Assembly (NCBI GenBank): GCA_027405735.1
Contig: JAPEHQ010000013.1
Coordinates: forward strand, 1,426,001-1,490,000
Direction: 5' to 3'
DNA length: 64,000 bases
Source: Mucor racemosus
Taxonomy: Eukaryota; Mucoromycota; Mucoromycetes; Mucorales; Mucoraceae
Part shown: one piece after another, positions 30,243-42,352 of the stretch
How positions within the stretch are numbered: the stretch's first letter is position 1
Layout: each line of letters begins with the position of its first letter
Program-made: the position numbers and the translations under genes
The notes under the pieces: generated by a model
Seen by the model: only the letters and a program-made list of their open reading frames with translations
Databases searched by the model: none
What the model was told of the DNA's origin: nothing

Positions 30243-33200
30243 AGCTAGATTTTTTTTTATAAAGAAAAGTAAAGAAGTCTTTCTTTGTCGTTTTCTCTGT
30301 CTCTCATTCTCAGTTTATGAGGATTTTTAATAAGAGATGTAACACTGAAAAAAATCATTCGTTTCCGACATGATTGTGTGACCCATATCATTAGACATTA
30401 CCATGATAAATCATTCGTCGGCATTATGTGTCCTTTTATATGTGACATTAGCACACTTTATGTTTCATTCAAAGTTCAAGTAAATTATACATATTTCACT
30501 TGAGCAATAAATCATCGTTTTACACTCTTCTTTTAGACATTTGATGGAGTTTTGTCAGTGTATGTGGGACACTAGGAGAGCTTATTCTAGCTGAAAATAG
30601 TTGATAGTCAAGAATATTCTCTACACTTTGGAGTTAATTGTTAGCTCAACTATTTAAGCTATTTTTCAGAGGAAAATATCTTGCACTCGCATACCCATAC
30701 TTGGAGTTAAGAATTTGAAAAAAAAAAAGATTTTAGAAAGAAATACACTTGCAAAAATATGTAGTTTATAAAATTTTAGAATTCCCAAAATGCATTGAGC
30801 CGTTCATTAAGAATTAACCTAATCTTACCGTTATGATATGCCGAAAATATGAATATATATCGTCAATGTAAAAAAAAAACAAACCTTCCTGAAGCTTATA
30901 GTATCTGCTCATAAGCTGCATGTCATGTAGATGTGAATGAATGAAGTACATTTACCGACGATTAAATGCATTTTCGCTTGCTTTATCGACGATGGTAAGA
31001 AAAACGCTCAAGTGCCACAGCGAGGCTCAAATGCCTTGTGTTTTGAGGCCAATAACCCGGTTTACAACTTTTTTTATTAACATATTTGTCAATTATATTG
31101 GATTTGACGCCTTTATCTGATTTGTTTTGTTTTCATTCAATACATAAGATACACACACAAATCGCAAAATCCAAAATCCAAAATTTACCGGCAGATGTCA
31201 TTATCTGCTGTCTTTTATTATCAATCAGCTATTGACAATTGCCATACAACTAGTTTGAGTAAGAAAAGGTTTACAATTTTCTGATATATAACTTTTAAGT
31301 ACAACTTTTGAAATAAACATTGTTTTCCAAAATTTTTGAAAAAAATAGATGTATGAAAAGCTCATTGCAGTATAACTTTGGTGATGCATAAAAAGGACGT
31401 TTATTTATTTATTTTTACTCGTATATTATCGGTGGTATTTTAGTTATTAGTCAAACAAAATGGAGATTATAGTGAATTGAGACGTTGAAATAAACATTTC
31501 ATAGAGAAGCAGTTCATTACTGATTTCCGCAAGTCCAAATACTAGGATAAAAATTGAGGTTTCTAATTTATCTAATGCACAACGACCTATGGAAGCTAAA
31601 ATCAAGATAATCGATGCAAGTATGCATGACTCACTGTGCTATCAAGAGAGAACCTTCTCGCAGAATTGTATTTAATAGATATTGCTTACTATATATATAT
31701 GACCTAAATGAAATGCTACTCTAACATTCCCAAAAACCGGTTTTATTGTTTTACTATTTTTACGGGATATTTTGACAAACTTTTTACTAAATGATCCACC
31801 ATTAAATACACATTCAGATGCTCTACAAGTTACCTTATAGCCTTAATAGTCGTATTCTATAGCATCTCAAGTATAGCCCTACATTTTTCATTTCCTGATT
31901 ATCTATTGAAATGGGGGCACGCTCCAATTTTGAATATTACCATATAAAATTGTATGATTAGATATGCACAGGTGACTGAGCTTCAATTCAAAAAAGTGTT
32001 CAAATGGAAAAAAAATCCAAAAAAATCCAAAAAAAACCTTGTATGTTTAATTACTCACAAAAATACATAGTAAGTTGAATTAGCGTATTAAATGTTTTAG
32101 CTTCAGTTTTTAATTCTGAATCGATCTGTGTAAATTTTGAAAATATTTTTCTCATAAAATCCCTAGTAAATTTAATGTCAAATTTTAACGGTTTTTGATC
32201 AAAAAGCACCCTTCATTCAAATGCAACCCTAAAATATTTTATTTTTACATTATGCGCAACAAAATTATCTACAAAATGAGTATTTATATGTAGCTGTAGC
32301 CCTATTTTTCGTGGGGATATTAATTTTTTTTGATCATTTTTTTTTGGTCGGCGAAAATTTACCCTTGTATATCCTCGTCCAAAATGGATCCTTTTTTATA
32401 TCACCAAAAATCAATCATTCAACCTCAATTTTCTCGATGGAAAATCAATATTTTTTGACGAGGTAAAATTCGTTAGATAGATGCTAATGAGTACTATCCT
32501 GTGGTTTTAGTTTTGCATACCTGTCATCCCTTCATGGATCTCTATAACAGAAAAAGTGCTCTCACAAAATTTATAAAAAAATAAAAAAAGTCTTTACAAC
32601 GATCCAAAGCCTAGATATTCTGGTAGAGAATGAAAAATAATCTAGACTTTACTTAATAACCATCATTGCAATACCTTAGTATTTTCTCGACTTATTTTCA
32701 TTTTAAATGCGGTTTCTCAATTTTAAGCTGGCCATTTCTGCATCATTCAAATTTATCGAACAATCACTATAGTAACCATCCTTGCTTCATTTAATAAATT
32801 TTGTAGCCGGGACAATGTTGAATAGGATGACCATTGGAATATTTATTTTGTAATAGGAAGTGGTTAAAAAAATTAGTAGAAATAGTTGATGGAAGATATC
32901 CCACGAATGTCTAGGCTTCCTTTGAAACCCTAAAGATGTTGTACAAAGGTAAAAACACACACGCTCTTAACATGTGATGCTGAATATGTTTGAATATGCG
33001 GCAGTAAACTTGTAAAAAGCAATATAGAAATACATTTATAGGCTTTCTAAGTTAAGTTTATTAAAGATGTTTTAAAAGTAAAGCAAAGATTTATGGATTA
33101 CTATCACCTTTGTGATATATATACTATTTGCTAATCTATATTAATAATAAATTTACAAATTCTTCGTGGTTTAGTTCCTAGTTTGGGAGTACCAGTAGTA

Positions 33201-33970
33201 CAATTTGACATTTTAATGTTTTTGTGATATTAATATTTCTAGGCCTTTAGATGCGATCCAAGATCAACCTAATTACTAAACAAATTTGATATGTATAGTT
33301 TACAACAGAATAGAATCCATGTAAACACGATTTTCATGTTAACTTTTACAAAGGAAAGAAGGTATATTCAAAAATGAGTATAATAAAAAGTATTCTTAAA
33401 ATATGTTGATTATGATGTGTGTAAAAATGCAAGACAAACATAAACGTTTTACAACAAGGAAAACACAGACTTTATAGCTTTATAATAATACCAACCCTTT
33501 ATTAAAATGATTAAATGTGAAACAGTATTGGCAAAATAAAGTATATCAGAATTCTCTAGATACAGATACCATAGGGGTATACACTTACTTACATCGAGCG
33601 GACAAAATCTTGTGGTTCAACATTCGTTATAAGATGACTGTAACCTTTTCCATGACCACCAGAGTAGCAAAGTATCATATAATCCTAACAAAGAATGGCA
33701 TAGTATGCCTCAAATCTCAAAAAAAAATTCGTAAAAAAAACAAGTAAAAAAAAAGGACAAAAGATTAGAACAAAAAGGCAAATTTTTCTTCTTCCTTAAA
33801 TAACCCTAATCTCCCCTCGGTAGACTGAGGAAAACAACAGCCATAGCTACGACTGTGTAAAGCTAGAATACTGTACGACAATGTATATTTTGCATTACAT
33901 CAATGTGTTTATTTTCTGTAAATGTGTACTGGCCTCCTACTGAAATAAATAGCGAATCTCTATTTAGCAT
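30243..33970. other. 3.7 kb gene-poor region with decayed repeat
   Basis: No gene is supported. There is a divergent relative of repeat family C at 32040-32520, simple A/T runs near 30720 and 32005-32036, and unique AT-rich DNA. A frame at 33517-33747 on the plus strand lacks any family feature. The last 130 bp before 33971 are the 3' side of the ketopantoate reductase gene. Confidence 0.5.
32040..32520. repeat. Highly diverged copy of repeat family C
   Basis: GTAAGTTGAATTAGCGTATTAAATG, TAATTCTGAAT-GATCTG, ATGCGCAACAAAATTATCTA and CTATTTTTCGTGGGGATATTAAT occur in the same order as in copies 1 and 2, with much more divergence. The motif TTTTTCGTGGGGATAT (about 32309-32325) is recognisable. 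This is an old copy. Confidence 0.6.
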
Positions 33971-35471
33971 TTACAATTGTGATTTCTTGGATTGTTGGTT
34001 CATGATTTGAGCATTTGCAGCACTACAAATAGAATGGATCAACTCCAAATGAGGAACGAACAAACCCTTCGCCTTTGCTCTTTTTAAAGGAGTACCAAGA
34101 ATCACTTCAATCTCCATAGGGCTACAACGCTCTTTATCCAATTGCCTGTTGAATTATTGATATTGATTAGTTTCGATCTGTCATATTAAGCGATGTAAGC
34201 TACTTTACATGGATGGTTTATAATTCTTAGCTGTGGCCTCAGTTCTAGAGATCATATTCTTCATTTGCTCATCGTGATCAAACTCATAACCATTAGCAAT
34301 AGCAGCATCAATGACTTCACCCATAACATCTTTAACAGCCTTCATGGCCTCTTTATTTTCTAAAAGTTCAGTAGTGTTCATTCCTGTCATGGCACAGACT
34401 GGGGAGAAAGCAGAGTTCCTGAAAGATATGTTTAGTATAAAAATATAGTCCATATAATGTGCATTTATATTACCAAAACAACTTTTGCCAGCGAACTTTC
34501 TCTACATCCTCAACAATTTGTACCTCTACATCACCCTTTTTCAAAAGCTCTATAAATTCAGCACGTTGCTTTTCTGAATCTCTCTTTGCCCCAAGATATT
34601 TGCCTACGACTAATGATTCTTTACCAACCATCTTAATTTTACCAGGCTCTGTTTGAGAAGTGCCAATGTATGCGACAATAGAAACGATGGGATTGTCAGG
34701 AAATCTTTCAGTAATTGGTTCCTCAACACCAAGACCATTTTGAATCAAAACAATAGTTGTATCTTTAGTTACAGCAGGTGCAATAATATCTGCAACATTG
34801 TAGCATTCGGGTAAAGCCTTTAATGTTACAAGAATGTAATCAAAAGGCTCTGATGTGACACACTCAGAAACAGTGCGAGCAACTGTAAATGATACGATTG
34901 AGTAAATGCAATTGCATTAATTAAAAGTCGGTTCCTTATAAAATTGACAGTTGTTTTCATTTACCTTGATCAGGGCGGAATATATCCTTTCCAAATTTAG
35001 CAGAATCGATGTCAAAACCATCATTCTTTACAGTTTCGTAATTGGAGCGACAAACTGCAGTAACATTGCAAGTTTTAGAAAGTCTCCAAGAATAAATAGC
35101 ACCAACGGCACCGGTACCAACTAATCAACAAAACAAAAATCAGCACTGCAGTGTATACAAACAAATTACAATTACAATTACAATTACAATTGTCATTGTT
35201 TACCTGTTAATAAACGAGCTTGAGAAGTCATACTATAGAATCTACGCTGAACGTAGTTGTAATTTGAAAAAGAAGAAGGATGAAGTATAGATAAAGAAGC
35301 CGGGGGTTTATTATTTAGTGTCGATACAGAATGAGTAATGCTCTTTACAGTTCCGCAATTGATGGAGTGGGATTTATAGTGGTCCGCGGATTTTTTAAGC
35401 TTTCCTACTGGATTTATTGATGCAATCCCACGGTTAAAAGATACTAGATGGAAGGGGCGATAAATCCGCAT
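33971..35471 (-). CDS. 2-dehydropantoate 2-reductase (ketopantoate reductase)
   Basis: Five exons, 35204-35471, 34965-35120, 34474-34882, 34209-34418 and 33971-34145, give 405 residues from the upstream ATG, or 325 from the second ATG at 35231. The NADPH-binding loop is LLTVGTGAVGAIYSWRL (GxGAxG), just after the second Met. QNGLGVEE, GKESLVVGKYLG and KLFWNSAFSPVCAMTG (the PanE/ApbA C-terminal domain start) follow. It reduces ketopantoate to pantoate in coenzyme A synthesis. The 80-residue N-terminal extension is basic and hydroxylated with no early acids and ends RRFYSM, like an R-3 mitochondrial cleavage site. The two starts could therefore give mitochondrial and cytosolic forms. Intron 1 carries a short ATTACA tandem (35166-35190). 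Confidence 0.9.
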
Positions 35472-35566
35472 CTCGGCTTTAATAAAGAAAAGTTGGAAAA
35501 AAGAGAGAAAAAGGAATTATCAAATGTTTTTACGTGAGAACAATTACTACTACCACAACAAACAAG

Positions 35567-36610
35567 TTACACATTGGTAAAGCCTAACCAAGATGTTGCA
35601 CATCCCGCGCCTATGATATTAGCTTTTGGGAATTGATCAAGGATAACGGCTTCGCTTACAAAGTCTTTGTCAGAGGCACAGTTACCGTGCTCATTCCATC
35701 CCCAAGCCATTACTTGATTAGTATCTTTTGTAATAGCAATTGTATGCTCGGATCCACACGCAATTTTGGAAAAAGGATGAGATTGTGTCTGACCCAACTG
35801 ACCATTATCATTTCGACCAAATAATTGTAGTTTTCCCTTGTTATCAAGGATAGCACTGTGATGCCAACCAGCATCGATCCAGGATGCATGATGAGAGATA
35901 ACATAAGTATCGCCAATCTCCCCTATTTGACCATATTTATTTGATCCAAATGCATAAACAGTGCCATCTTGTCCCCGTAATAATGTATGCAAATGTCCAC
36001 AAGCAATCTGAGCTATAGGTTGAGGCATCTCTATTTTTCGTACTGATCGAATATCTTTCTTATCAGTTGGAGGTGTATCTGAAGGGCCTAGTTGTCCATG
36101 TCGACCCCATCCCCATCCATAGACTTGTCCATGCACATCTAAAGCTACTGTATGACGCCATCCGGATGCCACAGATATGATATCTGTCACATTAACATCT
36201 AACTCAACCAGATTTTCGGTGCTAGGACCCGCCAATTCATTCCAGCGACTTGTTCCTATACCATACAATTTTCCCGTGCTAGATAGGGCAATAGTGAAAG
36301 CCCAGCCACAAACGATGTCCTTCCATTCGATCGAATCAAAACGTTTCTGATAGCATAGCCAATCCTTGTTATCTTGATCTGTCTTTTGTGATAAGTCCTT
36401 CATGTGATCTTCTCCATATTGTGATAACCCAGCCAAATAGATATATCCTTGTTTGGTCAACACTGCTGAATGGTTTCCACCTCCAGATATCTTTACGATA
36501 GGATCGTCAGATGGTAAACCGAGACATAGTGTAGGTGTATTAGTATCTTCTGTATGGCCTATTCCAAGTTGGCCGCTTCCATTAGAGCCGAAAGCGTACA
36601 ATTTTGTCAT
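35567..36610 (-). CDS. ATS1: ATS1-like RCC1-repeat protein
   Basis: A single exon of 347 residues. I chose the ATG at 36610 because MTKLYAFGSNGSGQLGIGHTED matches the characteristic start of yeast Ats1; an in-frame ATG at 36685 would add 25 residues without homology features. Four to five RCC1-type blades are visible, each with a Y-x-FGSN or GWG-x-GQLG core: residues 3-17, DIVCGWAFTIAL, VASGWRHTVALD-GQVYGWGWG, IACGHLHTLL-YAFGSNKYGQIG, and IACGSEHTIAI-AWGWNEHGN. In yeast Ats1 pairs with Kti11/Dph3 and links diphthamide and tRNA wobble-uridine modification; the same role here is inferred. It lies 95 bp upstream of the reductase gene on the same strand and is divergent from SF3B4. Confidence 0.8.
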   Translation of the reverse strand: MTKLYAFGSNGSGQLGIGHTEDTNTPTLCLGLPSDDPIVKISGGGNHSAVLTKQGYIYLAGLSQYGEDHMKDLSQKTDQDNKDWLCYQKRFDSIEWKDIVCGWAFTIALSSTGKLYGIGTSRWNELAGPSTENLVELDVNVTDIISVASGWRHTVALDVHGQVYGWGWGRHGQLGPSDTPPTDKKDIRSVRKIEMPQPIAQIACGHLHTLLRGQDGTVYAFGSNKYGQIGEIGDTYVISHHASWIDAGWHHSAILDNKGKLQLFGRNDNGQLGQTQSHPFSKIACGSEHTIAITKDTNQVMAWGWNEHGNCASDKDFVSEAVILDQFPKANIIGAGCATSWLGFTNV

Positions 36611-36979
36611 TATCGTCAATGAAAGAAGTGTTGGTAATGCAAAAATGCTGGTATTTAATGCTTGACTTGTTTCTGGTAGTATCACATTTCGTCTAAAAAG
36701 TTAACTTGACCATGGAAATTTCGTATAATTCACGCACAAACGTAATATATTCAATAATGCTCAACATATACTCAATAATGCACCCATCCTCAATCTTTCT
36801 ATTTATGATTTTTCTATTCAAATGTTCTTTATTATCGTTACACTCCACATTTCATTCAAGTGACATCATTTCGGCGTTTCCTTTACAACTTGTGGCAAAG
36901 GACATTTGAACAATTTTTTTTTTTTCAATTGGGAAATTTTGAAACTCTTTTTCATAATTACAACATATACAGCTAAAAA
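36611..36979. promoter_or_regulatory. Divergent promoter region between ATS1-like gene and SF3B4
   Basis: This 369-bp gap lies between two divergently transcribed genes and must serve both. It contains two nearby ATTCAATAATG/CTCAATAATG repeats (36749-36780) and a pyrimidine-rich run before the SF3B4 start. Confidence 0.45.
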
Positions 36980-37927
36980 ATGGCACAGCAGATCGAACGT
37001 AATCAAGAGGCTACTATATATATTGGTAATCTTGATGAAAGATGTACTGAATCCCTTGTTTGGGAGCTCATGTTACAAGCTGGACCTGTTGGTAAGTAAA
37101 AATCAATTTACACATATTGGTGTCATATTCATTTAACAGTTTTATTCTAGTCAATGTACATTTACCAAAAGACAGAGTGACACAGACACATCAAAGTTAT
37201 GGTTTCGTTGAGTTTTTAACCGAGGAAGATGCTGACTATGCAATTAAAATTATGAATCAAGTGCGACTTTACGGTAAACCTATTCGCGTAAACAAGGTAT
37301 GTCTTGTAAATTCATTATTTTTTATCATGTAAATTTAAACATGTTATACAGGCAACCTCAGATAAAAAGAATTTGGATGTGGGAGCAACGTTATTTATTG
37401 GTAATTTGGATCCTGAAGTCGACGAAAAACTTTTATACGATACTTTCAGTGCTTTCGGCTTAATTGTAAATACACCAAAGATTTCGAGAGATTTGGAAAC
37501 TGGAGCTGCAAAAGGATTTGGTTTTGTTAGTTTTGATAATTTCGAATCTGCTGATGCAGCTATCGATGCTATGGAAGGACAGTATTTAATGAACAAACAA
37601 ATTTCAGTATCATATGCATTCAAGAAGGATGGTAAAGGTGAGAAGCATGGTTCTGCAGCAGAGAGATTATTGGCAGCAGAGGCAAGGAAGAATGTGCAGA
37701 TGCCAAACCGATTATATTCCGGTGGTCCTGCTATGGCACCGGCTATTGGCGCTGGATCGCATACCCCTATTCCTGTTCAACAACAACCCATTATGCAAAG
37801 TTATCCTGTGAATGGTGCTGGTGGTTTCAGACCTCCACCACCTCCACCACCTATGGGTGGACCTGCTGGATATCCTATGGCTTACCCACCTCAACAACAA
37901 CAATATGGAGCTCAACCATGGCAATAA
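36980..37927 (+). CDS. SF3B4: SF3B4 / SAP49, U2 snRNP SF3b subunit
   Basis: Three exons, 36980-37091, 37151-37296 and 37352-37927, with 59- and 55-nt introns, give 277 residues. Two RNA-recognition motifs sit near the N-terminus. RRM1 covers about residues 10-86 (TIYIGNLDE as RNP2, SYGFVEFL as RNP1) and RRM2 about 98-176 ([18 protein letters not shown]). The start [18 protein letters not shown] and [23 protein letters not shown] linker (here [19 protein letters not shown]) are diagnostic. The C-terminal 100 residues are Pro/Gly/Gln-rich as in the family. It contacts pre-mRNA next to the branch site within SF3b. Confidence 0.97.
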
Positions 37928-39942
37928 ACGATAGGAAAAAAGGCATTGATTTATATTTTTTATATGTAAATGGAAACAACAAAATGAATACACACTGCTT
38001 ATTAGAGATTTTGGATCAATAATGAAATATTGCTGATGGCAAATTTTATAAAAATGACTTCAAAATAAATATATGTATAAATTATTTGCTTAAAAGTATG
38101 AATTTATGAGTAAAAAAAAATATCATGGTATGGATAGGCATATATACTAGATATGTCATTTAAGAATTATACAATAGACGGCCAATATGAGGATGTAAGA
38201 ATCCTTTGAAGATCGCAACTATTTGAAAATTCAAGAAATTTTGATCAACGACGGGGATTGAAATATTTTAATTTCAAAGATTCATTTTTTGACGATTTGG
38301 ACATCGAGAAACCTTTGATCGCAAATATCTCTATATTATGCATAGAAAGTTGGCTTTTGGCTTCTAATGCCGTCTATAAATATTTTGATGCTGTATCCAA
38401 TGATATAAGTTTGAGGGAATTTTTTTTGCAAAAATATTTATTTATATTCAAAATAAGGAAAATCAGTTTTCAGTACAAAAGCCCATATTCTTACTATGTA
38501 ACTCTTGTATATAGTATTGAATATAATGATGTGAACTATTCGCTTTATTTTGAGCCATTATTTGCGATTTTAGCACAATTTTTCGTTGAGAAAAGTCGGA
38601 ATTTCGTATTTTTAAAAAAATGATGGACCATCCATAAGGAAAAATTTGAGAGAGAGGAAAATGTCTGTCTTTTAAAAAGATTCAGCTTTGATGTATGAAA
38701 TTTAAGATGTTTGCAGACATTTTGAGGGCAATAAATAAAAGTAAATGTATTTTTAGCAATTTTTATCTATTTAAAAGACTCTGCCCCATTTTATGACATG
38801 TAAAATAATCATCTAATGCAAATATTTTAAGAAAAATTAGACTTTGCTCTTCATATTTGTCATCTTTAAAGCGGCCATGTGTAAGAAGCTGGCTCACTAA
38901 ATCATCATTTGCTCAATATTGTATAATGGTTGCCATTTTTGGAGGTTCCTACCTAGAAAATCAACAACTGCCACATATGATACAACATTTATCGCATATA
39001 TGAAACGTTTTGATAACTTTTTATGATATCATTTGCGTTCTATTTCATTTCAATTCGACCAATTAACAAATGAAACATGAATCCGCTCAAGAAGCATTTG
39101 TATTAAGGGTAATCGGGATCTGGACCTTTTGACAGATCAAGTTGTATTTGATGTATATGACCTTATTTTAAGTTTTCCATCTATGCTAAACATTAAAATT
39201 AGATGCACAAAAAGTAGCTACGACGGTTATTTTGTTCGATATTATGATGGCATATCGTTAAAATGATTTCTAGTGATTGTATTCATGATGCTTCGCTGCC
39301 AAGAAGATGTAAAAAGTGATGCTAGAGGTTTGACAGTTGCCAAGGCTTTTATTTTTTTACATTATTTGCACTTTCTAGTATGCTGAAACAATTGTTTTCC
39401 TGTAATATCAGAAATAAAATATAACAATAACTGGCTGAATGTAGTTATGATGCGTAGATGATCTTGAAAAAGTTAGAGTTCGACAACTTTATTAACATTC
39501 ATAAATATTTGTTATTTTATATTGGCAGATCAGCCATTGGTGCTCAAATAAACATCAATCATTCGTACTAAATTTAACATTGCATGTTGTGGAACCTCCA
39601 TGTCATTACCTCGAGCACGTTTTTGACAAGTGCATGCGTCCTGATTCTATCGACGAATCCTACTTTTTACATCAATTACTTTGGACAGCTCAAAAAAAGG
39701 GGGAGGGAGAAACTCTCATCGATCAAACTAACTCAATCACAACTGGCTTTCAAAGGATGAATGACACTTAACCATATTAGAGGCATTTGTTCTTCAATGA
39801 GATATGATATTCAACTAAGGATATACAGCGAAGTGACTGTCTGGCAAGGTTATTCACTTGTACCTAAACAGTTTGTTTTTCTTTTTTTTTTTTTTCCTTC
39901 TTTTCTTCCCTTTCAAATTTTTCAAGGACATGGTTTTTTATC
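37928..39942. other. Intergenic region with a diverged family C relative
   Basis: No gene is supported over 2 kb. Around 38220-38640 are traces of repeat family C (GACATCGAGAAACC, GCACAATTTTTCGTTGAGAAAA). The open frame at 38258-38623 lies in them, begins at a non-ATG codon and is not protein-like. A pyrimidine run (39890-39920) precedes the SKN7 start codon. Confidence 0.5.
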
Positions 39943-42211
39943 ATGTCAAAAAATAAAGTAACCATGAAACAAGCAAAAACAACAACAAAAATCAGTGAAA
40001 ACTCTGGTTCTGTGCCAGAATTTATTCAGAAATTATTTAGGTAAAATAATTTGAACATTGCAAAATGTAATGTAAATTAAACATCTTTTCTCTTTCCTAC
40101 ATTTTAGAATGCTTGAAAATAAGGCATTCAGAGACACATTTTTTTGGAACGATAAAGGGACAACATTTGTCGTAAAAGATACCAACGAATTCTCTAGAAC
40201 TATACTGCCAAAGCACTTTAAACATTGCAATTTTGCAAGTTTTGTACGTCAGTTGAATAAATACGATTTTCATAAAGTGAGAAATGGCGATGATGGCCAG
40301 AAACCCTATGGGGATCAGGTAAAGGATACAAACTGTAAACACGCATGGGAACTTTTCTTGATGAAAAATTTATAGGCTTGGGAATTTGTACACCCAAAAT
40401 TTATGAGAGATCGTAGAGACCTTTTAGAAGACATCAAAAGAAAGGCACCAGGAAACAAACAAAAGAAAGAAGAATCATCAAATAATGTTTCACAAAATGT
40501 AGTGAAACAAGCTGATGTACCACTCAGTACAGATTCTATTCAAGAAATTAGAAACATTGGCGCCAACTTACAATCTCAAATTGATCAATTAAAGAAATCA
40601 CGAACAGCAATGGAGGATAAAATCAGTAAACTGAAGCATACAGATAATCAAATTATGACCGAATTGTCTGAATTTAGTAAAAATATGATGGCAAAAGATG
40701 ATATTGTAAAGAATTTTTTGAAATCTGTTACAGAAAAGGATACATCTACAGCACCACAAGTTCAGCGTTTGTTAGATTCTTATAGTCGAATTGCAGATTC
40801 AAACAAAGAGCAAATAAGCAATTTGAACAAACATCTTGATATTGTGCCTATTAAAGCCGAAAATGAAATATTATATCAATCTGAAGCAGCACCTATGCAT
40901 AAATCAATCATTAATTTACAACAACAAGAACAACTGCCTCCACAACCACCTCCTCCTCCAATAAATTCAGATGCTGAAACTGCATCTGCTGCTGCTGCTG
41001 CTGCTGCTGCTAGTATGAATGCAGGTAGCTTGATTGGATCTCCACTCAAAACAGCGGATGGTCTTACATTTGTAACATTAGGAAGACTTTCATCAAATAT
41101 GTCGGTTAGAGATAATCAACCGGCTATTGAAATCATGGCTGCAGATCAAACGCCAACCTTGGGTACAACATTACAAAGGCCTGTTGGCGTTAAACGTAAA
41201 GCGCCATCAACAGCGTCCTCATCCGCTTCATCTCCCTCTTCATCTCAGGTCAGCTGGACTGTGCCTCCTCGCATTTTATTAGTAGATGATGATTCTGTTT
41301 ATCGTGACCTAAGTGGCAAATTATTACAGGTTATTGGCTGTACAATCGATTTAGCAAAAGATGGTGTAGAAGCCCTCAAGAAAATGGGATTAGAGAAATA
41401 TGATTTGATTCTTATGGTAAGTTTTAAGAATAATTTCGGGAGATCTTTTTTATTTATTGATGATTATTTATAGGATATTGTTATGCCAAAAATGGATGGC
41501 ATTTCAGCGACCAGAAGTATTCGACAATACGATGCATTAACACCTATTATTTCAATGACATCAAATTTCACAGATAATGACATTATGCAATATATTGGAA
41601 GTGGAATGACAGATATTTTACCAAAGCCGTTTTCAAAACGTACTCTATACCAAATGTTAGAAAAGTATTGTGCACATTTAAAGGCAATACAAAGAGTACA
41701 GGGCTTAGATTCATCTAGTTCTACATCTATACCTCAAGCTTTAGGCGTTAATTTATTACCTATGAATAGCAACAATACTACAAATAATACAATCAATGAA
41801 GAATCTTCGACTTCAACATCATCGCCTTTGCAACAACAAACATCTGCATATTCTTCAATGCCATCAAGCACGAATGGCAGCACTCCATCTTCTACACAAA
41901 GTGCTTTTCCTTTAGCGCCTTATCCATATCCTGTCACCATGAATTCAGTTCCAACTGACATTTCAGATGGAGATTTTAATAATGTTACCAATAACGATAT
42001 ACCAAATGTGACATTTTGGCCACAGCAGCAGCCACAACAACAAGATCCACCACCTGCTATCATTCCCAATGATGGTAAATTCACCTGGGCAGTTCCTACA
42101 TCTACAATGAATGATTCAACACAACAAATATTTGATCCCGTTGCTGTAGTTTTGAATGAATCCAACAAGAGAGCTCGTATGGATTCTCCATCACAATCTC
42201 AAGAGCAATAA
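39943..42211 (+). CDS. SKN7: SKN7/Prr1-type HSF-domain response regulator
   Basis: Four exons, 39943-40040, 40108-40318, 40376-41416 and 41474-42211, give 695 residues. The order of parts is an HSF-type DNA-binding domain (about 25-115: FIQKLFRMLE, TILPKHFKHCNFASFVRQLNKYDFHK in two blocks, AWEFVHPKFMRD), a coiled coil (about 150-215), a Gln/Pro/Ala-rich linker, a receiver domain (402-520: RILLVDDDS, Asp451 as phospho-acceptor in MDIVMPKMDG, TSNF and KPF with the conserved Lys), and a long Ser/Asn/Gln-rich tail. This is the fungal SKN7 architecture, the end of a two-component phosphorelay for osmotic and oxidative stress. Intron 3 splits the receiver exactly before the Asp451 codon. It is tail-to-tail with PEX13 (141 bp). 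Confidence 0.96.
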
Positions 42212-42352
42212 TCGAAATGTACAATAATTTTCCATTTGTAAATTTTTATATTATTCAATAAATCTTACAAATAATGTATAATAAAATATGAGATTTTATT
42301 TTTGTATCATAAAGAAGAAGGTATATGCATTTATCAATTTTTATTTTTATTT

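Noticed and set aside
33517..33747. 76-codon plus-strand open frame
   Set aside because: Lysine-rich end derived from A-runs; no homology features and no supporting splice or promoter signals.
38258..38623. 121-codon open frame
   Set aside because: It lies within a diverged copy of repeat C, begins at a non-ATG codon and has no protein-family features.
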